Shown here: in pieces, positions 17,448-24,863 of the stretch
How positions within the stretch are numbered: position 1 is the first letter of the stretch
Layout of the letters: each line of letters starts with the position of its first letter
Assembly (NCBI GenBank): GCA_945868825.1
Contig: CAMBMM010000002.1
Span: 118,252 to 182,251, forward strand
Direction: 5' to 3'
Source: Sphingobacterium thalpophilum
Lineage (GTDB): Bacteria > Bacteroidota > Bacteroidia > Sphingobacteriales > Sphingobacteriaceae
DNA length: 64,000 nucleotides
Position numbers and translations under genes: made by a program
Notes under the pieces: model-generated
What the model was told of the DNA's origin: nothing
Databases searched by the model: none
What the model saw: the letters and a program-made list of their open reading frames with translations, nothing else

Positions 17448-18287
17448 TTGAAAATACTTCGTACCCGCTCCGAAATTTCGGCCTATACGCTTCAACAAAA
17501 ACAACAAGGCAAGCGAATTGGCTTTGTACCCACTATGGGCGCTTTACACCAAGGGCATATTTCGCTCATCAACCTTGCGAAAAAAAGAAGCGACTTGGTG
17601 GTATGCAGCATTTTTGTAAACCCTACTCAATTTAACGATCCTAAAGACTTAGAAAAATATCCACGGCCCATTGAGCACGATATTGCCAAATTGGAGGAAG
17701 CTGCTTGCGACATACTTTTTATGCCAGAAGTTGGTGAAATGTATAGTAAAGATGAAGAATGGCAAGTAACCTTGGATGGATTAGACGAAATACTGGAAGG
17801 TAAGTATCGGCCAGGCCATTACCAAGGGGTTACACAAATTGTTTACAAACTATTTTCGTGCACCCATCCCGATGTTGCTTTCTTTGGCCAAAAAGACTAC
17901 CAGCAAGTAATGGTGATTGAAAAAATGGTACAAAAGCTACAACTAGCTGTAGTATTAGAAATGTGCCCCATTATTCGGGAAGCCGATGGATTGGCCATGA
18001 GCTCTAGAAATGTACATTTAAGCCCTACGGAAAGAGCACAATCCTTAGCCCTTTATCAAAGTTTAAACCATATAAAGGAAGGTTGGGGTAAAAAATCAGT
18101 GCAAACACTGAAGCAAGAAGCAATCGAATTTTTAGAAAAAAGCCCTGGTATAAGCTTGGGCTACCTAGAAATTTGCACAGCCAACAACCTGCAAAATAAC
18201 CAACCCACTAATCAATCTGAGGCGGTAGCATTAGTAGCTGCTAGCCTAGGCCAAACACGCCTAATCGACAATATATTACTCCCCTAA
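17448..18287 (+). CDS. panC: Pantothenate synthetase
   Basis: PanC condenses pantoate with beta-alanine using ATP, the last step to pantothenate. The 279-residue protein has the family's MGALHQGH ATP-binding motif (about residues 30-37), the FVNPTQF segment, the FFGQKDYQQ motif and the SSRN motif (about residues 182-185) near its usual place. The only reasonable start is a TTG at 17448, since the conserved N-terminus (KILRTRSEI) begins right after it and no ATG is in frame upstream. panD follows after 46 bases and supplies beta-alanine, so both genes of this branch are together, although panD also has its own promoter candidate. Confidence 0.95.
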   Translation: MKILRTRSEISAYTLQQKQQGKRIGFVPTMGALHQGHISLINLAKKRSDLVVCSIFVNPTQFNDPKDLEKYPRPIEHDIAKLEEAACDILFMPEVGEMYSKDEEWQVTLDGLDEILEGKYRPGHYQGVTQIVYKLFSCTHPDVAFFGQKDYQQVMVIEKMVQKLQLAVVLEMCPIIREADGLAMSSRNVHLSPTERAQSLALYQSLNHIKEGWGKKSVQTLKQEAIEFLEKSPGISLGYLEICTANNLQNNQPTNQSEAVALVAASLGQTRLIDNILLP

Positions 18288-18321
18288 GCCATAGCTATGG
18301 GCAAAAACTGTTAATTATTAC

Positions 18322-18329
18322 TATTTTTG
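18322..18329 (+). promoter_or_regulatory. Candidate -7 element at the start of panD
   Basis: TATTTTTG matches TAnnTTTG exactly and ends four bases before the panD ATG at 18334. Initiation a few bases downstream would give a leaderless or nearly leaderless mRNA. Confidence 0.4.
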
Positions 18330-18333
18330 TAAG

Positions 18334-18684
18334 ATGATTATCGAGATACTGAAGTCTAAGATTCACAGAGCACGTGTAACCCAAGCCGAACTTAACTATG
18401 TTGGCAGCATTACTATTGATGAAGACTTAATGGATGCAGCCCATATGATTGCCAACGAAAAGGTGCAAGTAGTAAATAACAATAACGGTGCACGTTTTGA
18501 AACCTATATAATTAAAGGTGAACGTGGAAGCGGTGTAATTTGCTTAAATGGCGCTACTGCTCGGTTAGCACAAGTGGGCGATGTATTAATCATCATGTCG
18601 TATGGGCAATTACCCCTAGCCGAAGCGAAAAACTACCAACCTTTATTGGTTTTCCCCGATGATCAAAATCGTTTAGTAAAATAA
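18334..18684 (+). CDS. panD: Aspartate 1-decarboxylase
   Basis: PanD decarboxylates aspartate to beta-alanine for pantothenate synthesis. It is made as an inactive pro-enzyme that cleaves itself between Gly24 and Ser25 to form a pyruvoyl cofactor; both residues are present in the motif YVGSITID. The catalytic Tyr is in the later [21 protein letters not shown] region. The 116-residue length is standard. It lies between panC and the flippase-like gene, which starts five bases after its stop. Confidence 0.96.
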   Translation: MIIEILKSKIHRARVTQAELNYVGSITIDEDLMDAAHMIANEKVQVVNNNNGARFETYIIKGERGSGVICLNGATARLAQVGDVLIIMSYGQLPLAEAKNYQPLLVFPDDQNRLVK

Positions 18685-18689
18685 GCAGA

Positions 18690-19664
18690 TTGAAACTATC
18701 GCTAATTAGCATACTCAAATACCTACTATTTTTAGGCCTAGCCGGCTTGTTACTCTACTGGGCATTTAAAGGGCAAGATTTGAATAAAATGGCCCAAAGC
18801 GTAAAAGAGTCAAATCCGTATTGGATACTAGCTTCGGTACTAGCTTGTTTATTGGCTCACGTATTTCGGGCATTACGCTGGAACATGCTTATTAAGCCTT
18901 TAGGCTATAGTCCATCTGCAAAAAATTCCTTTTACGCCGTAATGATTGGCTACCTAGCCAACCTAGCCATACCCCGAATGGGCGAAGTGTCTCGTTGTGG
19001 TGTACTCAAAAAAAGTGACGGCATTCCCGTAACACCACTTATTGGCACCGTATTTACCGAACGTCTGTCTGATTTGGCTATGCTACTAAGCATAAGCGCA
19101 CTCACCCTGCTATTAGAGTTTGAGCGTATTGCTACGTTTATGTATCAATACGGTTGGCTACGTGTAAAACCAATGCTTAGTGGTACACTATTCCTAGGTT
19201 TGGTATTCTTTTTGGGTATGCTATATTTCCTAAAACCACTACTGAAGAAATGGCTTAGACCACTTGAAAATACACTAAATTCCTTTAAAATTGGAGTATT
19301 GTCGTTTAAAAAAATGCCGAATAAATTGGCGTATTTGGGCTATTCGATGGGTGTTTGGGGCTGTTACTTTTTATCTACCTACTTAGCCTTTTTTGCCTTA
19401 GCAAGCACTACGCATTTAGGCCCAATTGCTGCTCTGGCGGCATTGGTTTTTGGCAGTTTAGGTATGATTGTGCCCGTACAAGGAGGTATTGGTGCTTTCC
19501 ATTGGATGGTAGCCGAAGGACTTACCCTTTATGCCTTGCCTAAAGCCGAAGGTTTGGGCTTTGCCACCCTCATTCACTCCTCACAAATATTGGTTATTTT
19601 GCTAATAGGCGGTATCAGCTTAGTACTTATTGCCACCAAAAGAAGCCTAAAACCCGAACATTAG
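18690..19664 (+). CDS. Lysylphosphatidylglycerol synthase/flippase-type membrane protein (UPF0104)
   Basis: This 324-residue protein has about eight predicted membrane segments and matches the membrane domain of the UPF0104/LPG_synthase_TM family. Typical features are the LRALRWN-like segment (HVFRALRWNMLI, about residues 58-69), NLAIPRMGEVSRC (about residues 93-105) and GSLGMIVPVQGGIGAFHW near residue 260. The soluble aminoacyltransferase domain of MprF is absent, so a lipid-flipping or transport role is the best guess. The start is a TTG five bases after panD, which suggests co-expression. The panC-panD-UPF0104 order is one I recall in other Bacteroidota. Confidence 0.85.
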   Translation: MKLSLISILKYLLFLGLAGLLLYWAFKGQDLNKMAQSVKESNPYWILASVLACLLAHVFRALRWNMLIKPLGYSPSAKNSFYAVMIGYLANLAIPRMGEVSRCGVLKKSDGIPVTPLIGTVFTERLSDLAMLLSISALTLLLEFERIATFMYQYGWLRVKPMLSGTLFLGLVFFLGMLYFLKPLLKKWLRPLENTLNSFKIGVLSFKKMPNKLAYLGYSMGVWGCYFLSTYLAFFALASTTHLGPIAALAALVFGSLGMIVPVQGGIGAFHWMVAEGLTLYALPKAEGLGFATLIHSSQILVILLIGGISLVLIATKRSLKPEH

Positions 19665-19727
19665 GACCATTTGTCTTTCTTATATCAAAAATGCAATAGC
19701 CACCTCTTTTCCAAAGAGATTAAATGT

Positions 19728-19735
19728 TATTTTTG
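19728..19735 (+). promoter_or_regulatory. Candidate -7 element of the acyl-CoA dehydrogenase gene
   Basis: TATTTTTG matches TAnnTTTG exactly, 27 bases before the ATG at 19763. It lies inside the region that a longer frame from 19724 would translate, which supports the shorter protein. Confidence 0.4.
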
Positions 19736-19762
19736 AGTCGAAAAAACAAAAGTCTACCCCCT

Positions 19763-20902
19763 ATGGATTTCCAATTAACCGAAGAACACCTTATGATACA
19801 GCAGGCCGCTCGAGATTTTGCACAAACCGAGCTAAAACCTGGCGTAATAGAACGAGACGAACACCAGAAATTTCCGGCAGAACAAATAAAAAAACTAGGC
19901 GAACTGGGTTTTTTAGGCATGATGGTAAGCCCCGAATACAATGGCTCTGGCTTAGACACCATTTCCTATGTATTGGCCATGGAAGAATTATCAAAAATAG
20001 ATGCCTCTGCCTCGGTAGTGGTATCGGTAAATAATTCCTTAGTGTGCTACGGATTAGAAAAATATGGCTCCGAAGAGCAAAAACAAAAATATTTAAAGCC
20101 ACTAGCCGCTGGTGAAATTATTGGTGCGTTCTGTTTATCAGAACCCGAAGCCGGTTCCGATGCCACTTCACAGCAAACTACCGCCATAGATATGGGCGAC
20201 CATTATCTCTTAAACGGCACCAAAAATTGGATAACCAATGGTGGAAGTGCATCCGTATATTTGGTAATTGCCCAAACCGATGTGGCTAAAGGTCACCGCG
20301 GTATTAATGCGCTTATTGTAGAAAAAGGCATGGAAGGCTTTAGCATTGGACCAAAAGAAAATAAATTAGGTATTCGTGGCTCAGATACCCACTCCCTCAT
20401 GTTTACCGATGTAAAAGTGCCCAAAGAAAACAGGATTGGCGAAGATGGCTTCGGCTTTAAATTTGCCATGAAAACCCTAGAGGGTGGCCGCATTGGTATT
20501 GCTGCCCAAGCCCTTGGTATTGCCTCTGGCGCTTACGAGTTAGCGGTACAATACGCCAAAGAACGCAAGGCATTTGGCAAACCCATTGCCGAACACCAAG
20601 CCATTCAATTTAAATTGGCCGACATGGCTACCCAAATTGAAGCCGCCCGCATGCTTTGCTTAAAAGCAGCCTGGTTAAAAGACCAAGACCTGCCTTATGC
20701 CCAAGCAAGCTCTATGGCAAAACTATTTGCATCCGAAGTAGCCATGAACACCGCCGTTGAAGCAGTACAAGTACACGGAGGCTATGGCTTTGTAAAAGAA
20801 TTTCATGTAGAACGTTTAATGCGTGATGCAAAAATTACACAGATATACGAAGGAACCTCCGAAATACAACGCATTGTAATTGCCCGAGAGGTATTAAAAT
20901 AA
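19763..20902 (+). CDS. Acyl-CoA dehydrogenase
   Basis: This FAD enzyme oxidises acyl-CoA to 2-enoyl-CoA. The 379-residue protein has all three domains of the family: an N-terminal helical domain (LTEEHLMIQQAARDFA), the beta domain with FCLSEPEAGSD and the TKNWITNG substrate and FAD-binding segments, and the C-terminal helical domain with ERKAFGKPI and the IYEGTSEIQRIVIAR ending. The catalytic glutamate is the one in YEGTSE, as in short- and medium-chain enzymes; chain-length preference cannot be read. The start at 19763 gives the canonical N-terminus. The lipoprotein gene follows after ten bases. Confidence 0.94.
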   Translation: MDFQLTEEHLMIQQAARDFAQTELKPGVIERDEHQKFPAEQIKKLGELGFLGMMVSPEYNGSGLDTISYVLAMEELSKIDASASVVVSVNNSLVCYGLEKYGSEEQKQKYLKPLAAGEIIGAFCLSEPEAGSDATSQQTTAIDMGDHYLLNGTKNWITNGGSASVYLVIAQTDVAKGHRGINALIVEKGMEGFSIGPKENKLGIRGSDTHSLMFTDVKVPKENRIGEDGFGFKFAMKTLEGGRIGIAAQALGIASGAYELAVQYAKERKAFGKPIAEHQAIQFKLADMATQIEAARMLCLKAAWLKDQDLPYAQASSMAKLFASEVAMNTAVEAVQVHGGYGFVKEFHVERLMRDAKITQIYEGTSEIQRIVIAREVLK

Positions 20903-20912
20903 AATCAAAATC

Positions 20913-22154
20913 ATGAAAAAAATTATTCTCCCGTTTATTGTCCTTTCTATGTTTGCTTTGAGCAGCTGTAAACAAGCCGGTCTAGCCGATTTACAAAACG
21001 GCACCTGGCGGGCTACCCTTAAAACAGAAAGCGGTGTAGAAATTCCTTTCAATTTTGAACTAGCCGACTCGGCCGGGATAAGGCAATTAGACATTATTAA
21101 CGGAGATGAGCGTTTGAGAGTAAATGAAATTAGCCAAGAGGGCGATTCAATTCTCATTCAAATGCCTTTGTTTGATTCGGAAATTAAAGCCGTACTCACA
21201 GGCGGTTCGCTATCAGGCAAATGGACCAAACACCTAGCCACTACCGATGTGGCCATGGAATTTACTGCCACTCCAAATACCCATTGGCGTTTTTTCAAAA
21301 CAGAAAGTGAACCCAAAGGAGATTTAAACGGAAAATGGTCGAGTACCTTTATTAGTGCCGATGGGAAAGACACCAACGTGTATATAGGCCAGTTTATCCA
21401 AAAAGGAAACCGATTAACAGGCACTTTTTTAAGCACCACTGGCGATTACCGCTTTTTAGAAGGTACCGTAAACGGAAACAAATTTTACCTTTCTTGTTTT
21501 GATGGATGCCACGCCCTTTTATTCTCAGGAACGGTAAATGGCAATACCATTACCGATGGCAAACTCTATTCGGGTTTTTCGAGTATGGATAATTGGACAG
21601 GCACCAAAGACGATAAAGCCGAACTGCCCGATGCCTACAGCTTAGTAGGCTTAAATCCGGGTTACAAAAGCATCGATTTTGCATTCCCCGATTTAACTGG
21701 CAAGCTCGTATCGCTTAAAGACGAACAATTTAAAAACAAGGTGGTAGTAGTACAATTTTTTGGCTCTTGGTGCCCAAATTGCATGGACGAAACCGCCTTT
21801 ATGGTTCCTTTTTATAACCGCTATAAAGATAAAGGCTTGGCCGTTATTGGTTTGGGTTATGAGCGCTCTACCGATGTTGCCCGTGGACGCAAAAACATTG
21901 GTCGTTTACAAAAGCGCTTCAATGTACCCTACCCTTTATTGCTAACCGGCTATACCAACCAACCGGGCGAAGTGCTAAAAAGCTTACCTATGTTGAACAA
22001 ATTTATGGCCTTCCCAACCACCATTATTATTGATAAAAAAGGAGAAGTACGTAAAATACATACTGGTTTTTCTGGCCCTGGAACAGGTAAATACTATACC
22101 GAGTTTACCGAAGAGTTTGATAAGCTAATTACCGATTTACTAGCAGAAAAATAA
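20913..22154 (+). CDS. Lipoprotein with C-terminal TlpA-like thioredoxin domain
   Basis: This 413-residue lipoprotein has lipobox ALSSC with lipidated Cys19. The middle (about residues 25-240) is a beta-rich domain with two similar halves that contain W.ATL or KW-type repeats. A peroxiredoxin/TlpA-like domain starts near residue 255. The redox motif is WCPNC (Cys287 and Cys290), and a cis-proline segment FPTTIIID follows. It is probably a periplasm-facing thiol-disulfide reductase, in the style of Bacteroidota TlpA proteins with an N-terminal carbohydrate-free beta domain. Substrates are unknown. A terminator follows. Confidence 0.88.
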   Translation: MKKIILPFIVLSMFALSSCKQAGLADLQNGTWRATLKTESGVEIPFNFELADSAGIRQLDIINGDERLRVNEISQEGDSILIQMPLFDSEIKAVLTGGSLSGKWTKHLATTDVAMEFTATPNTHWRFFKTESEPKGDLNGKWSSTFISADGKDTNVYIGQFIQKGNRLTGTFLSTTGDYRFLEGTVNGNKFYLSCFDGCHALLFSGTVNGNTITDGKLYSGFSSMDNWTGTKDDKAELPDAYSLVGLNPGYKSIDFAFPDLTGKLVSLKDEQFKNKVVVVQFFGSWCPNCMDETAFMVPFYNRYKDKGLAVIGLGYERSTDVARGRKNIGRLQKRFNVPYPLLLTGYTNQPGEVLKSLPMLNKFMAFPTTIIIDKKGEVRKIHTGFSGPGTGKYYTEFTEEFDKLITDLLAEK

Positions 22155-22159
22155 GCATG

Positions 22160-22186
22160 AAGCCACTCTAAAAGAGTGGCTTTTTT
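22160..22186. terminator. Terminator after the TlpA-like gene
   Basis: Arms 22160-22169 and 22173-22182 (AAGCCACTCT with AGAGTGGCTT) form a ten-base-pair stem with a three-base loop, followed by a T-run to 22186. It lies between convergent genes. Confidence 0.85.
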
Positions 22187-22532
22187 ACTGCTTTTTCTCG
22201 GGCTTAAACCAATTGAATATAATTTTTAAGAGGCCCAACACGATAGCAAACCAAGCGGCAGAAATAAAACCGACGGTATGAAAACCACTTACAAAAGCAT
22301 CTACCAACAATACCATGCAAACTGTAATGATAAACGATACCAAGCCAAGCGTTAAAAAGTTAAGCGGAATAGTAAGTATGTGAAGTACAAAACCAATGGT
22401 TGCATTAACCAAGGCTAATAATAATGCTACCCAAAGAGCCGTTACAAACGAATCTACACTTACACCCGGTAAAATATAAGCTGCTAGTAATACAGCAATA
22501 CCACTCAATAAAATCTCTAAAAGCGTTTTCAT
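22185..22532 (-). CDS. Small four-TM membrane protein of the phage holin IV / UPF (DUF360-like) family
   Basis: This 115-residue protein has four hydrophobic helices and matches the so-called phage holin family 4 (mycobacterial 4TMS) proteins: an N-terminal AAYILPGVSVDSFVTALWVALLLALVNATIG segment and a central LTIPLNFLTLGL motif, the family hallmark. There is no lysis cassette or phage gene nearby, so a housekeeping membrane role is likelier than lysis. I start at the ATG at 22532; an open frame reaching 22871 merely mirrors the divergent lipoprotein gene. It lies 22 bases from that gene's start. Confidence 0.85.
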   Translation of the reverse strand: MKTLLEILLSGIAVLLAAYILPGVSVDSFVTALWVALLLALVNATIGFVLHILTIPLNFLTLGLVSFIITVCMVLLVDAFVSGFHTVGFISAAWFAIVLGLLKIIFNWFKPEKKQ

Positions 22533-22536
22533 AGTG

Positions 22537-22544
22537 TAAATTTG
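22537..22544 (+). promoter_or_regulatory. Candidate -7 element of the small lipoprotein gene
   Basis: TAAATTTG matches TAnnTTTG exactly, ten bases before the ATG at 22555, in the 22-base gap between divergent start codons. Its upstream part must overlap the divergent holin-type gene. Confidence 0.35.
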
Positions 22545-22554
22545 ATTAAAAAAG

Positions 22555-22986
22555 ATGAGAAAATTATTAGCACATAGCCTACTGGTTTGCTGTTTTGGTA
22601 TTTTGGCCTGCACACCCACTAAACAATCTAACGAATTAGACTTAGCAATTAGCCTTTCGGCAGATAAAAAAAGTGTGTTGGTAAAAAATATCCCAGCAGA
22701 CTTACTCTCTAGCATAAAAAAAGATAGCCTGCAATTGGTGGCATTTTTTGCCTTATACCCTACTAGTAACGATCCAGACATGCAGGGTTTAGAATCGCCT
22801 ATTCCTGGAAACTTTTCGGAGCAACACGAAGTACTTGTATTTACACCTATTAGCCAACTCAGTAAAGGCACAACTTATCGAGCCGAAATTTATGCACAAA
22901 GTCGAGAATTTTCAGTCATCAGTTTACTACAAAAACAAGAAAAATTGGGAGGAAATAACCCTATTACCTACACATTTACCTTTTAG
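22555..22986 (+). CDS. Small lipoprotein of unknown function
   Basis: The 143-residue protein has a clear lipoprotein signal peptide (GILAC, Cys19) and a beta-rich remainder ending in the aromatic-alternating ITYTFTF. No family is recognised. The LDLAISLSADKKSVLVKNIP segment and the later VFTPISQLSKGTTYRAEIYA segment suggest an immunoglobulin-like or fibronectin-like fold, but that is only an impression from strand patterning. It precedes the rimP promoter and is otherwise isolated. Confidence 0.75.
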   Translation: MRKLLAHSLLVCCFGILACTPTKQSNELDLAISLSADKKSVLVKNIPADLLSSIKKDSLQLVAFFALYPTSNDPDMQGLESPIPGNFSEQHEVLVFTPISQLSKGTTYRAEIYAQSREFSVISLLQKQEKLGGNNPITYTFTF

Positions 22987-22990
22987 TTGC

Positions 22991-23020
22991 TTGTAAAAAC
23001 AATTATTTGTACTATATTTG
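22991..23020 (+). promoter_or_regulatory. Promoter of the rimP-nusA-infB operon
   Basis: TTG at 22991-22993 and TATATTTG at 23013-23020 are separated by 19 bases. This matches both halves of the Bacteroidota housekeeping promoter (TTG at -33, TAnnTTTG at -7). Transcription would start near 23025, just before the leader hairpin. Confidence 0.65.
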
Positions 23021-23029
23021 TATCGAATT

Positions 23030-23056
23030 AAAGAGGGGACGGTGTCCCCTCTTTTT
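23030..23056 (+). terminator. Terminator-like leader hairpin upstream of rimP
   Basis: Arms 23030-23040 (AAAGAGGGGAC) and 23044-23054 (GTCCCCTCTTT) pair over 11 bases with a three-base loop and a T-run to 23056. It sits between the operon promoter and the rimP ATG at 23077, which makes it a transcription attenuator candidate. Confidence 0.6.
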
Positions 23057-23076
23057 ATTTACCATACCCTAGCAAC

Positions 23077-23541
23077 ATGAAGGTAGAACAACGCATACTA
23101 GCTCTGGTAGCCGAAAAAATAGCCGACAGACCCGATTTATTCTTGGTAGAAGCAAAAATGCACGCCAATGGTAAATTGATGATTCTGATAGATGGCGACA
23201 AAGGCGTTGCCATACAAGATTGCGTTGCTATTAGCCGCCATGTAGGTTTTCATTTGGAAGAAGAAAATTTGGTGGATACCGCTTATACACTAGAAGTATC
23301 GTCGCCGGGAGTAGACTTTCCCTTAACCTTGCTAAGACAATACGCTAAAAACGTAGGTCGTAACCTAAGTGTTAAGTTTAAAGACGGCAACAAAACAGAA
23401 GGAAAATTGGCCGAAGTACAAGAAGGTCACATTCTTTTGCAAGAACTGAAAAAAGAAAAGGGCAAAAAAGCCCAAACCGTTGATAGGCTAATCCCTCTCA
23501 ATGAAATAACAGAAAGTAAAGTTTTAATTTCATTTAAATAA
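23077..23541 (+). CDS. rimP: Ribosome maturation factor RimP
   Basis: RimP binds the 30S subunit during late assembly. The 154-residue protein shows the two-domain layout of the family: an N-terminal alpha/beta domain with the DGDKGVAIQDCVAISRHV segment (about residues 39-56) and LEVSSPGVDFPL (about residues 77-88), then an SH3-like C-terminal domain (GNKTEGKLAEVQEGHI). It is the first gene of the conserved rimP-nusA-infB operon; nusA starts one base after its stop codon. Expression may be limited by the leader hairpin. Confidence 0.95.
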   Translation: MKVEQRILALVAEKIADRPDLFLVEAKMHANGKLMILIDGDKGVAIQDCVAISRHVGFHLEEENLVDTAYTLEVSSPGVDFPLTLLRQYAKNVGRNLSVKFKDGNKTEGKLAEVQEGHILLQELKKEKGKKAQTVDRLIPLNEITESKVLISFK

Positions 23542-23542
23542 A

Positions 23543-24781
23543 ATGAGCAACATTAATTTAATTGATTCCTTCCAGGAATTTAAAGATTTCAAAAATATCG
23601 ACCGTCCAACGGTGATCAGTGTATTAGAAGAAGTGTTTCGTAGCATGTTGCGCAAACGTTTCGGAACCGACGAAAATTGCGACGTAATTGTGAACCCCGA
23701 TAACGGAGATTTGGAAATTTGGCGTACCCGTATGGTTATGGAAGATGGCTTTTCTGAAGATGACGATTTAGAAATTGAATTGGCTGAGGTTAAAAAACTT
23801 GACCCAGACATGGAAGTTGGCGATGAATTCATCGAACAAATTACCTTAGAAAGTTTTGGTCGTAGAGCTATTTTAGCTGCCCGCCAAACCTTAGTTTCTA
23901 AAGTATTGGAATTAGAAAAAGATGAGATATTCAAAAAATACAAAGATCGCGTAGGCGAAATTGTAAGCGGCGAAGTTTACCAAGTTTGGAAAAAAGAAAC
24001 CTTGGTATTAGACGATGAAGGAAACGAATTGTTGTTGCCTAAAACCGAACAAATTCCAGCTGACTTTTACAAAAAAGGCGACTCGGTACGTGCGGTAATT
24101 AAGGAAGTAGAAATGGTAAACGCCAGCCCGAAAATTATTATTTCTCGTACTGCACCAGAATTTTTACAACGTTTGTTCGAAATGGAAGTACCGGAAATTT
24201 TCGACGGGTTAATTACCATCAAAAATATTGTACGCGAACCAGGCGAACGTGCCAAAGTAGCCGTAGAATCGTACGACGATCGTATCGATCCTGTTGGTGC
24301 ATGTGTAGGCATGAAAGGCTCTCGTATCCATGGCATTGTACGTGAATTGAAAAACGAAAATATCGACGTAATTAACTACACCAACAACTTATCTTTATTT
24401 ATTACACGTGCTCTAAGCCCAGCGAAAATTACCAGTATTAAATTAGACGATGTTGATAAAAAAGCAGCCGTGTACTTAAAGCCAGATCAGGTATCATTGG
24501 CTATTGGCCGTGGTGGACATAACATTAAACTAGCCGGAAAATTAACGGGTTACGAAATTGATGTATACCGCGAAAATGCCGATGAAGATGAAGAAGATGT
24601 AGATTTAGAAGAATTTGCAGATGAAATTGACGGTTGGATTATTGACGAATTAAAGCGTGTTGGTTTAGATACTGCAAAATCGGTATTAGCGCTAAACGCA
24701 GAAGAATTGGTAAAACGTACCGATTTAGAAGAAACTACTGTAGAAGAAGTATTAGGAGTTTTACGTGCCGAATTTGAATAA
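23543..24781 (+). CDS. nusA: Transcription termination/antitermination factor NusA
   Basis: NusA binds RNA polymerase and nascent RNA and modulates pausing, termination and antitermination. The 412-residue protein has the N-terminal polymerase-binding domain, an S1 domain (about residues 135-200, GEIVSGEVYQVW), and two KH domains, with the GMKGSRIHGIVRELKNENIDVI and AIGRGGHNIKLA motifs. It is shorter than E. coli NusA (495) because the C-terminal acidic repeats are reduced to one short helix-hairpin-helix-like tail. Position directly after rimP and 82 bases before infB is the universal order. It could feed back on the hairpin in its own leader. Confidence 0.97.
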   Translation: MSNINLIDSFQEFKDFKNIDRPTVISVLEEVFRSMLRKRFGTDENCDVIVNPDNGDLEIWRTRMVMEDGFSEDDDLEIELAEVKKLDPDMEVGDEFIEQITLESFGRRAILAARQTLVSKVLELEKDEIFKKYKDRVGEIVSGEVYQVWKKETLVLDDEGNELLLPKTEQIPADFYKKGDSVRAVIKEVEMVNASPKIIISRTAPEFLQRLFEMEVPEIFDGLITIKNIVREPGERAKVAVESYDDRIDPVGACVGMKGSRIHGIVRELKNENIDVINYTNNLSLFITRALSPAKITSIKLDDVDKKAAVYLKPDQVSLAIGRGGHNIKLAGKLTGYEIDVYRENADEDEEDVDLEEFADEIDGWIIDELKRVGLDTAKSVLALNAEELVKRTDLEETTVEEVLGVLRAEFE

Positions 24782-24819
24782 GCTAAACCGCATTTTCATA
24801 CTTGCCACTAAAAAAAACC

Positions 24820-24827
24820 TACTTTTG
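24820..24827 (+). promoter_or_regulatory. Possible internal promoter upstream of infB
   Basis: TACTTTTG matches TAnnTTTG exactly in the 82-base nusA-infB gap, with TTG at 24802-24804 (spacer 15, shorter than usual). It would allow infB to be expressed apart from nusA. Confidence 0.35.
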
Positions 24828-24863
24828 TTATTATAATTTAAAGCGAACGCTTAACCCTATTAC

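Noticed and set aside
17304-17507. N-terminal extension of the glycogen-synthase-like gene
   Set aside because: No similarity before MAKTKLLFITHEMSP; it overlaps the promoter element at 17344-17351 and the divergent panC start.
22185-22532. Prophage or lysis cassette suggested by a holin-type protein
   Set aside because: No endolysin, structural, integrase or other phage gene is near; the family is widespread in non-phage chromosomes.
22533-22871. Open frame extending the holin-type gene by 113 residues
   Set aside because: It is antisense to the lipoprotein gene at 22555-22986, has no conserved sequence, and the true family N-terminus begins at the ATG at 22532.
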